The notes beneath the pieces are model-generated. The model worked only from the letters and a program-made list of their open reading frames with translations, had not been told where the DNA came from and made no database searches. This document shows positions 10,701 to 22,700 of a stretch of DNA of 49,333 nucleotides, one piece after another (the first letter of the stretch is position 1; each line of letters opens with the position of its first letter). The DNA lies in assembly GCF_001949145.1 (NCBI RefSeq), contig NW_019091575.1, positions 149,638 to 198,970 of the forward strand, given 5' to 3'. Source of the stretch: Acanthaster planci. Taxonomy: Eukaryota > Echinodermata > Asteroidea > Valvatida > Acanthasteridae. The translations under genes and the position numbers were made by a program.

Positions 10701-13700
10701 AACGCGAGAACAAAAACCAGTGTCAAGAACAGGCCGCCCGAACTCGACCGATGAGTACGCGTAATTCCTTAATGTACACGCAGAATGCGTGCAAGAACCC
10801 GCTTTGAAAACTTATTACTACACATCATAAATATTCACGAGCAAATCGGAGCGCGTCATTGGCCGATTCAATCTTTCGTCTGGGAAGTATGATACGCGAA
10901 ATATGGAAGGGCTGCGTAGCACCGTGATCAGAATATCTGAAATACGAGCTTTTGGTAACTGAGTACGTTCTTCAGGGCAAGCAGATTCAGTTCTGAATGA
11001 ACGCGGAAATTATTCCCGCTGGATGCAGCGTTCCAAGTTCGAAAATGACGCGCTGCTCCAGTTCCTTACGCTGTACATCACATGACACTTTCCGCAGGAT
11101 GCAGACGCTTATGTCCCCGAGGGTATGTGACGGCGCGCAAAAGTGCTGCGCAACAGTGAGACGAGGTCTCTCCGATGTACAGTTTACCGCAGCGACGACA
11201 TGTAATGCAATAAACCACATTATCGTCATTAAGAGGGCAGACAAGGGTGGTGCTACGGTGGTCTGGCGTAAGGACTTGTAGTATGTCGCTGAAGCGGAAC
11301 GTCAACTGTCTGACGTTGCGTCCTACGCTAAGATTGACCGCGACCTCACACAAGAGCATCAAGATATTGTTGCTAGCACTGTCCGAAGTTTCATTGACTC
11401 TGGTGACCTCCCCCCTAACGCAACCAAACTGGTCGTTCCCAACCCACGCACGGCAGTCTTCTACTTGCTAACCAAAATTCACAAATCCAGGCCGCCCCAT
11501 TGTGTCTGCTTGTAGTTGTCCCACTGAATTGATATCCAACTTCCTTGACACCATTCTAACACCCATTGTCAAAAAGCTCTCGAGCTATGCCAAGGATACT
11601 AATCACGCTTTACGTCTGTTCGATGAATTTGAGTTCCTAGGTTCATCAAACTTCCTTTTCACCATGGATGTGAAATCTCTTACACATCCATTCCCCACGC
11701 GGTTCGTTTGGCTGCGCTCGAACACTTAGATTTCCGCCAGACTCAGGATCCTCCTACCAGCACTCTGCTCCGTCTGGCTGAGTTGGTGCTCACGTTGAAC
11801 AACTTCGCGTTCAACGGTGAGCACTACATTCAGACCAGTGGTGTGGCTATAGGAACACGGATGGGACCAAGTTATGCCTGTCTGTTTGTCAACAAGAATA
11901 TATAATATCAAATCAGTGGTCTGAAATATGTGATTGCCGAGCTTTCTGTAACTGAGTACTTTCATCAGGGCAAGCAGATTCATTTCTGAATGAACGCAGA
12001 AAAATCCACGTTCATTCCCGCTGGATGCAGCGTTCCAAGTTCGAAAATGACGCACTGCTCCAGTTCCTTACGCTGTACATCGGATGACGCGCTCCGTCGA
12101 ATGCAGACGCTTACGTCACGTGCTGTGCAAGTGAGAACGCTTGTGCATACGCGCTGCACATGAATTTTGTTCTGACTTTTTAAATCGGGTTTCATCGGTA
12201 CCTAATGTGCACAACAGCTGCTGCTCCAGAGCCGTCAACTCACTTAACACGATTTTTTAATGAAACTGAACTTATTCATCGAAAGACAGCCATCGAAAAA
12301 CTAGACTTGACGCAGGTCTACATGTACTATGAAATGGACGGGGGTGTTCGGGACTGAAATGAAAGTAAAAGAATTTGAATAAAATCCTTGGAAATTTATT
12401 GTATACTGACTTCTTTTGACTCTCTGACGAACAGGGTCTGAATGGAAATAAATAAACGTGCTTTGTCGGTCTTAAAGTTAAACCTGCATTTGACCGGCTC
12501 AGGAGAATGGACGCAACTCAGCGTTCATTTTTCTAAGACCGGCCAAGCAGATTATTCCCTCCCCCAATTAATCTATTATAATTATAACAATGATGAGGGT
12601 ATTGTCGTTGGACAGTTTATCTACTGGTTTGAGAATAAATTCTTGAACTCACGGTGGTAACATGCGATGTAATAGTTGTTCTGTCTTTGCCTTCTCCCGC
12701 TGTAACTCCTCTGTACGTTCATCCACTAGCTCCTCTAGATTGTTGGTGTACCGCTCCATAATAGTAATCATGTTATCCATGATGTTTGGTTTCCTTTATA
12801 ATAACCAACAGTAAAGTAAATTTAAGTTCATCTCATAAACAGAACTTTCACATTTTGAAAGGCCAATCACTTTACTTTCTTTCACACCAGCCATTTAGGT
12901 TAACCAACTAGGTTTTAGTGGAATAAAAACGAAGCCAGATTTGACTGTAATACATGTAAGGGGTATAATGGTGTAGCCACTTCTTTTTCACACAAGCTAA
13001 TATAGGCGCACCATTAATCTAATGTAGGCCTCCTTGAAGCGTCGGCCTGCACGCCCATTGTTACACTTTATATTGATGAATGTCAAATTACACATTCTGA
13101 TTAGCAGTTTGTGGTGACTCACAGTCCTTTCTGTAGAGGAGCCAAAATGGTACGAGCTCCGAAGAAATCCGGTCGATCCTCTGGGTCCTCCTCCCAGCAT
13201 TGGCGGATGGCTTTCAGTACGCACTCAGGTGCGCTCTCGTTCACATCATTTAGTAGCGGGCGATACGGTGGAATAGACCCTGCCTTAAGTCTCTTAATGA
13301 TTTCTGTGACGATCAAAAATCTTGTCCGTAATAAAATCATCGATCTAGCACGAGCCTTGCAGCCTGATGAACATTTGTCAGACTGGCCTTATAGCTGAAG
13401 CGATATGTTTTGTTTCCAGATGGAAGGTTTCATCCCACATGTCCCGAAATAAAAAGATCTTTCCGATTTTGAATGTGAAACCATATGTTTTGTGTTATGC
13501 AAGGCCGAATCCCAAGGAAGAAATCACTGTAACACCTGCATGGATAAATCCGGGATACGCCCTGCTTTCCCTTGATCAAATCCTTATGCAAGCTCAAAAA
13601 TTTGTTTACCGAGCAATGGAGCTTCCCATTTATGAGATAAAAATCTGTTTTGCGACACAGTCGTTCCATAGGTTCAAGGATAGGACTACATGTAGGCCTG

Positions 13701-16700
13701 TATATGTTCTGGGGTTATCTTTTTCTTTCGGGAGTAGAGGTAAAATCTGTGAATTTCTTTTTTAACTAATTACGGCTTTTATGAGCGGTGAAGCTACATA
13801 CTTTGCTTTTTACATTACTTTCAAAGAAGTGAAATGAAATACTCGAAAATAGCCTTTCTCTTATTATATTTCAAACAATAAAAATGCAAGGGGGGGGGGA
13901 GTTGGCCCCCTGGTTCTACTAGACTTATTCAACGACATGGCTTTAAGGGCGATCCGTGAAACACATTAAGGGGAGTTATGCAGGGTTGTCGCACGGGAGG
14001 CACAGACAACGTAGGAGGGCTGTTTTATAAAACCTAAAACAAAATTAGATGCAATCTTTGGAAATCGGGACATTATGGAGGAAGTGTAGGATATAAGGTT
14101 CCACTGATCATTGGATCCAGCATGCTGTACTCACCTTCAGGCTCCTCGTCATTTAGATGGTAGGGCTGGGCACGGGAATACATCTCAGTTAGGATGATAG
14201 CGAAGGAGTACACATCACCCTTTCGGGTACCGCGTGCTGGCATTTTTGCACCCATCCGCAGAAGTTCAGGGGCCTTCCAAAGCATATCTGTGATTCATAA
14301 CAAACTTTTGAGCTACGGCTGTCTGAGAAACATGTGTAATCCAAGTACATGCTATGTTTACAAGTGGTGTGACACAACTTTGCTTATCTCAAACCGCTTT
14401 CATCCCGATGTGATTAAAGACAAACCTAAGCTTACACAAGTTGCTTCACTTATTTTTTTCCCGCGGAACTGACCATCGTCTCCGATTTCAATTCAGTGAA
14501 ATTAAAACTATTTCAATTTCCTCATTTACTCTAAAAAGGCGTAGATTTGGTATGGAGTCAAATCAATACGCTCAGTTGCAGACTAACTTCCACCTCCATT
14601 CCGCCATCTTTTTGTGAGCTCTGTCTTTTTGTGAGCTCTGTCTTTTTGTGAGCTCTGTCTTTTTGTGAGCTCTGTCTTTTTTCCTTTTTTGCCCTTTAAA
14701 TTATATTTTATTTTTCCCAGTCGTGTCATAACTGTGTCCTAGTAAATAACTATGTTCGTATGTACATTATCACTTATTATCATCCCACGACTGGTACTTC
14801 ATGCACTGATAAATGAACAGAAAAAGATAATATATAAAATGAATTTAAAAACGAAACGAGCAAAATGTATGTGTGTTGAAAATTAGCACAAAATTAGAAA
14901 TGGACTAGGTTAAGGCTGGTCAGTATTTGGCGAAATCAGGTCAACTCTTCGCCCGTGAATTTGCAAAAGTTGAACACATCTCAATGAACTCAGACGTCAA
15001 AATCGCTTCGCATTTACTTCGGTGTAAATAAAGACCCAGAGAACACAATTCGTTAATTCAAAGAAGACATTAAAGGGGGCCTGGACCACATTCGCGCGTC
15101 ATGTGATTTGCAAATTGATCGATTTTTAGTAATCGATAAGAGAACATGAGATGGAAGTATTCAGTTATCACATGAGCGCAAGTAGAACACAAAATGATGT
15201 AGTGCGTCTTTGTCTCGTTTAGGGGTATTTCACGTGACGTCAATTGACGGGCAAAGGAAAGGTCCGTGGCTGCAAGTACATTTTTGAATATACGACTTTT
15301 AATCATAGAGCTATATATAAAACTAGAGCGCTGACTCATGTACAAAAAAGTGATGGCTGTTGGGCGCATCCGTGTTTATGCACAAACCTATGGAAAACTG
15401 GACATTTTTTACGGCTTTTGTATAAGTACGGCTATTTGCATATCTGCGTCTGTATTCTAAAATGATACGTAAACAAATCCGATATGCAAACAACCTGAAC
15501 GAACAATCAGTAGATGAACGTTTCATTTTAGTCTGCGCCAATCTTATTCAAACGCGTGCACTTATGTGCTGCACATGAATTTTGCCATGGCGTTTTTTAA
15601 TCAGATTTACTGATTGTGCGTTAAGTTTCTTTTAAGGTTTTTGCCCACCATCCAGGCATCATTTTTTTACACGAGTCAGAGCTCTATTTTACACATATGG
15701 ACTGGTAATGAGGTCACCAGTGCACGTCTATGTCCACAAGGTACCCGTGAGTGACCAGAAAAGGGTCTTATTTCCCGAGGCAGGAAATAGGACCCTCTTC
15801 TGGTCACTCACAGGCCCGAGGGGGCATGTTTTAATTTTGTTTTAATTCAACTTCCAATCCGCTCCAAGCGGAACATAGAAGGGTGTGTTTTCTTGGTACT
15901 CAGCGCGAAGGCGCGCGTTTATAATGGAGATAAGTTGTTGCTGATCACTGTGAGTACGCGTAACAAATTTATTCCTTAATGTATGGTCTCTGCACACGCA
16001 GAACGCGTGCAAGAACCCGCTTGGAAAACTTATTACTACACCTCATAAATATTCATGAGCAACTCGGGGCGCGTCATTGGCTGATGCCACCTGGCGTCTG
16101 GGAAGTAGAAATGATATGCCACAGAAATATATGGAAGGGCTGCGTAGCATCGTAATCAGAATATTGACAAGAATATTATATACTTGTCAATAGAAATGAT
16201 ATGCCACCATGTGACGTCATACCGGTGGGTATCCACCTTGCCGTTGTGCGACATTGTTTTCTGATAGCACCAAAAATCCCTCTGAAACCCGCCGCGTAAA
16301 TATGTAAATCCACATTCATTCCCCATGGATGCAGCTCGAAAATGACGCACTGCTCCAGTTCCTTACGCTGTACATCAGATGACGCTTTCCACAGGATGCA
16401 GACGCTTACGTCACCGAGGGTATGTGACGGCGCGCAGAAGTGCTGCGCAACAGTAGTGAGACCAGATGTTTGTTGGCGCACACTTCGCAGTGCTCCGCGA
16501 AGCGGTCACCAAGGCAACGCTTGGTCTCTCTGATGTACAGTTTACCACGGCGACGACATGTAATGCAATAAACCACATTAGTAGTAATGCATGTACGATG
16601 CCCGCGTATTCTGTAGCTACCGCAGGGACCGACGACCGACGGGTTGATAACTATGTAGGGGCAGGTGTTACATCTGGGGTGCTGACAAGGGGAATTGCTG

Positions 16701-19700
16701 CCTGCTTTTGACGGCGAGACGGAATCCAACCGGGAACGTACTACCATGTCCCTGACAGAACGATCGCACCTAAACGCGCCAATCGGGGGCTCGGCGAAAA
16801 TGGAAGCTGTGGCCGCATCATTTCCAAGTGTACAAAACTGTTTGAGAAGAATATTACGTAGTGGGATGTTTCGAGGGTGGTATGTGAGTACGAGGGGGAC
16901 GCGATCACGTTGCTTGACCCCGGTAGGTTTCAAAGCCATTTCGCGTGGGATTGAAGATACAGCGTTGAAGGCAGCGTCTGTGATAACCAGAGGGTAACCG
17001 CGCTGCTGAAAGAAACCTAGTATTTCCTTCCTTCCGCGTTCATTCAGAACTGAATCTACTTGCCCTGAAGAAGGTACTCAGTTACCGAAAGCTCGGCAAT
17101 CACACATTTCAGAGCACTGATTTGATATTATATTCTTATCGATATTCTGATGCCGGTATTACGCAGCCCTTCCATATTTCTCTGCAGTTAACTAAAATCG
17201 TCGCTGAAACCTGCCCCCGCCCCAGCTGTCCATGTTTTCCGAATCTTTACGCATACACGTGTCCTATCCAGTCTGTTAATGGAGATAATGGCTTTATATA
17301 AAAAAGTTATAACACACCAGACCTCTTCTGGCTCTTTCCTGGTTGGCTGAAACATGGTCACGTATGGTTCACTAATGTGGGCTAGTACATAAATTTGGCG
17401 TCATACGTCAGCGCTCAGCGTGACTCGATAGAATGCGCAAAATTTGTCGACCCAGTGCACGTTTGGAAAGGGTCGACAAATTTTGCGCGTGATGATTGGC
17501 CAACGCATTGTAAACTCTTGGTGGCGCACTATTGTGAATCGCCTGTATATATGAGTGTCCGATCAGGGCTGTTTTCCAATACTCAACTTCGGCTCAGTCT
17601 CAGGCTTCAACTGTTTTTTTCTACCTGACTTTTAACCTGTAAGCGCCTTAATTAGTCTGAAAGTGCCACAAACTATCAAATAAGATGCAAGAGAGCAAAA
17701 ACTTATAGTAATACAATTTGATTTAAACGCTTCAGGCCCACAATCGGGGATTGGTTTCGGGACGAAGCCTGAGACGGAGACAAAGTTGAGTACTGGAAAA
17801 CGGCCCAGGTACTTGTCTTGAAAAGTTTTGACTGGTTATTCTGCCCTCTGCTATGGCTCATTTTAAAATGAAAAATGGCGACGTCTTCTTCGACTAAAAA
17901 CCAAATCCACATGTGGACCGGGCCGGGATTCGAACCCGGGCCGCAGAGGTGGAAGGCAAGGAAAGAACCAGTACGCCAACCTGACTCCCCTGTTTTAGAG
18001 AAATATGGAAGGGCTGCGTAGCACCGTGATCAGAATATCGACAAGAATATAAGATTAAATCAGTGCTCTGAAATATATGATTGCCCAGCTTTCGGTACTT
18101 TCGGTAACTGAGTACCTTCTTCAGGGCAAGCAGATTCATTTCTGAATGAACGTGGATTTTTCCGCGTTCATTCGGAATTGAGTCTGTTTGCCCTGAAGAA
18201 GGTACTCAGTTACCGAAAGCTCGACTATCATATATTTCAGAGCACTGATTTAATCTTATATTCCTGTCGATCCCCTGTTTTATATCTGACCAGAAGGCTA
18301 CGTTGCAAGGGTCATTGTGTGAGTGAGCATTAGAAGAGGGTCACAGGACTGTTATTTCAAAGTTTCCTGTGCCAAAGCCCGTATCCTTTTTTTCGAGATA
18401 GCATCAAGAGTTACTTACTTCTGTATCGCACGTCATCAGTCATGTCTGGATCCTCTGCTTGTGCTTTCTTGAATTGTTCTAATCCATAATCAGTTATTTG
18501 CAACACCCATCGGTTGTCTACTACGCAGTTAGATGACTTCAGGTTACCGTGTGACTCGATCAGGGAGGTATGTAGGTAGATCATACCTTTCACTAAATCA
18601 GCGATCAGCGAGGCCAGGAACATGTTGTCGAGCTTGATGTCGTCGTTTTCCAGAATGTCCTTTCCAATAAAGTTGTACAAAGATCAGGCTGCTGCGCAGC
18701 TACCTCTTTAAACATTGTTAACCTAGATAAGAAAATCGCTCGGCTTGGAATATTAATTTTTTTCCGTTTTTGTTACCTATGAGGGTTTAAGACTAATGTG
18801 GTCAGTGGTGCTTATCAATTGTCACCATTATTGATGCGTTTGAACAAAATGTCCTTTAGGAAATGTCAATGCGACATTTAAGGTGCGACAAAATAGCCGG
18901 TATTTCAATCAAATTCCCCTCTTTAGTTCTCGTTTAAATTTCTTACGTTTTATATCAATCAGATCTCCAAACTTAAGCAATACCTGCAAGCTACCCTTAG
19001 CGCAATATGTCATCAAGATACAGATGTGTGGTCGATCAATGCAGGCTCCTACGAACTGGCACACGTTGTCGTGACGAACGTCGCGCATCTAATCAAACAG
19101 AAAGGGTGTCTTTTAGAATGGATCGAATCTGTTCGGTGGCGTTTTCGCCCCGAAAATTTGAAAACAACTTGAGCGTAAAATACTTTTGGCTTTAGGATAG
19201 CACAATAAATATGAAATTAGTATTCAGCCACTGGCTGATTAATTAAGCCTAATTACACGTCATGGGTTAGAAACTTCAGTTTATAGTGTGGACGCTTGAG
19301 TAAATAGCCGTCACATTATAAAATCCTGGGCAATTAAAATGTCATTGATGATGCACGATAGTCCATCACATCTTCTGTATTTTCTTTTTCCAATCTCACA
19401 CTACCATCAGACACGAAATTATCAACATCAGAGAGACCAATCACACGAGAAGATAATACCACGACCACTATGGTAAGGGCTAGCAAAAAAGTCACCATGG
19501 TCTTGAGACCTTACGATCCGCATGCGAATATAAGGGGGAAAGAAATATATTTAATGGAACGACAAGAATTTAATGTTCAGAACTAAAGTTTGTCATAATG
19601 GTTTGTTAAGATAAGTATATATAAAAGAACATGTTTTTGTTAAATTAAAATGTTCGAGTTTGAAAATTATCCTGTACACGCTTGCACATCACCGAAGAGC

Positions 19701-22700
19701 AATCAACAATGAACCAGTTCGGTATGTCTTTCGGGAACAAAGCGCGTGAGGTGACTCATGACTGCGCTGAGAGGGCAGACAATCGCGCTTGTTGCTGTTC
19801 GCGAATGACCTCAGACACGCTTCAGTTTGGGCATGCGCTGTTGGAATGCCGAACTGGCTCATTAAAATGCAGTTGCCTCATTCCCAGGGTCAGTTACATA
19901 GACAAAATTGATCCCAGAGCATCCTGAATGAAATATGGAGTTTACAATCACTGTTTCTTTCCAGAACCACCATTACCATAGAAGAGATCGATTTCACAAT
20001 GCATGGTGTACAGAGCTACTATAAAAACTGGAGTGTGAACTTCTCATTCTCCGCGTGGAGAAAATTTGACGCCGTTCTGGGCGCAGACATTTTGAATCCG
20101 TGTGCGTGCTTTGTGTGTAGAACTTTCGAAATCAGAATGAATATCAAATTTTGTACTCTAGATGCAACGCACATCGGGTACCGCTGAAATCCACTTAAAA
20201 AGTCACGCCAAATTATCTGCAGGGCATACGCGCACGCATTTGCGTTGTTTAGGCAGAGCAAAATTACACAGGGTGCGTTCGATTAGCTCCCCTGAATACA
20301 GCAGTGTTACACTCAAGGGAAGCCTCGAAATGAGGGTAATCGAACGCTGCACTGCCAAAGCATTCTGGGAAAAAGGTCAAGTCCCCGCCACATTCCATCA
20401 TGTACGTCCATGCACGAACAGTCCTTCCGTGACGTCATTACACTCGGGCAGCCTCCAGAGACCCGCTCACCAGCCGGGGTAGTAGTGGCTGACACCAGGG
20501 CAGGCACGTGGATCACGTGACGGCTAAACGAACGCTCTCGTGTAAGTTTGACTTACACGTGTAAGCTAATCGAACGCTCCCATTCTTAGGGTTTTTTTTG
20601 GGCGTATCGGCTTTGTCCGATTCGTATGTAAAAACTACAGCGCAGAACAAACCCGAAATGTGGAGGGTGTCGTCTTCGAACTTGGAACGCGGCATCCAGG
20701 TGGATGGACTGAACTTGGATTTTTCTGCATTCATTCAGAACTGAATCATGCTTGCCCTGACGAAGGTACATGGTTACCATCGGCAATATGTTTGTTAGTA
20801 CTCTGATCACAGTGCCACGCAGCCGTTTCATATTTCTATGGTGGGAACCAACCGTGCTCCAGGGTTAGAGTCAGCGCTCCAGTTAGCTCTAGGGTGTATG
20901 TATCTGCAAATCTTCTCTCTTAAACTGATCCCCTATAGTATTTGTTGAAGACGCTCTAACCGGTTTCACGGCGCTGCTAAGCACGCCATTTTACGACAGC
21001 AGAGGCTCCCCGTGTTTAATGAAGACCGTGAGCAGTAAGCACAGCAAAAGCACGCTAACCTCTTGGGGAAAATTGGCTAATCTTGTAACAATGGTAATCC
21101 CTATGTGCGCCCATACAATTTTTGTGTCAAGCACAGCATTAATCGATGGGATTTCAAGCNCACAGCATTAATGTTCGTTGTGAAATATGCTTAGACCTAC
21201 TGTTAGGTAAATTTTTGTGCTGTGGTTAGCGAACAAATTTACTTAGTGGTAAGCAGCGCCGTGGAATTGGGCCCTGTAAAGGTTTCCAAAAGTTCCATAA
21301 ATCAGACATACCGCTTTGAGTTCCTTCCGAACCTCCCGGGTGATATCGATGTGATTCTTGTGGACGGCTTTAATGGCACAAACGTTACCCTACAAAATAA
21401 CCAAAATGGGAAACATTTAAAAATAAATGGCCTCGATATTCGGACTTTGGAAACTGGAAAAGGACGTGCAAAGATTTATTAAATTCCTTTATTCAAGTGA
21501 TTGCTCGGATCACGTCCTGCTTTATAAAAATGATAGAACCCAGTATAGTGGCGCATGGCGTGGTTGTATATTTTGTAACAAGGAAAGAGCCTCATAAGAC
21601 AATACCCAGCACTATATGCGGCAAACGGGGACCCCTCCCCAATGTGATGCGCAAGCCGTATACCCCAAGGCTATTGTGCCTACTGCACACCCCTCGGAAA
21701 TCTGAAAGGAATTCCAAAGATTCCATCAACACAAAAGAAGACAAAATAGGAGATCCCCCTTTTATACTGCATATCTTGCATCATGTGTCTTTTTGATAAC
21801 ATTTTTCTTTTTGATAATATCTACATTATCATTCCGGTTACTCTTCACGTTTTGCCAAACTCGCCCCCTGTATCCCCGATTGATGGAAAAATTTCAGACA
21901 TTTGAGACTTAATAACCGCGTGTATCGTTGTTCGTTAAACTTACGCGATAGGTTCCAATCCTGGCGAAGATCTGCTGAGTTTCTTGGTTCGTCATAACGG
22001 ATATTGTACTCATGACCTGCCAAAAGTTATGCATGGATTTCAGTACATGGCAAGAGAGAGCTTGATAAATACAAAGCAGCCTCAGTAATTGCTGTAGCTT
22101 ATGTCTATAAATCTTCAGCACAAAAAAAGAAGAGACACAAACTAGACTTACTGTCCTGAACATTTTACAACACCTGACAAACACCTGGCATTAGTCGACA
22201 TCCCTATGGTACCCAGGTTCAATCCACAATAGATGCGTCCAAGGTTACTCTCTTATTCCTCGAACATGACATTTTTGTTGACAGTCCGCTCCGAGCGGAA
22301 CAAAAGAGGGCGTTTTTGTACTCACCACGTCACGTAATGAGGCGCGCAAGTATATGTGCGTTTTGACGCGAAGCACGCTGAAAACGTACATATACTTGCG
22401 CGCCTCGTTACGTGACGTGTGAGTAAAATAACGCCCTCTTTTGTTCCGCTCGGAGCGGACTGAGTCTAGTCTTTGCCCAGGACGTCAGTGATCGATAGTT
22501 GTTTTATTTCTGTTGAAGAGTGCCCTCGCACAACTAGTTTTTACTTACTCTCGATGCGCACAGTCTAATTATGAGTCGTTAGGGGGCGCACTATGCACGG
22601 TGTCCGCTATCAAGCACTAACGTCTTGAGACCAAGACTAAGTGGTCTCTAGGCATGCGCACACGCAGAACGCGTGCAAGAACCCGCCTGTAACCACCTGT

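Noticed and set aside
14609-14676. CRISPR-like array
   Set aside because: Contiguous 17-base tandem copies without spacers in a eukaryotic intron.
17918-17990. Functional tRNA gene
   Set aside because: The acceptor stem does not pair and the anticodon arm is irregular; better explained as a tRNA-derived SINE head.
21222-21482. 86-codon plus-strand open frame
   Set aside because: Antisense of cyclase exon 13; the minus strand has splice sites and a kinase motif.
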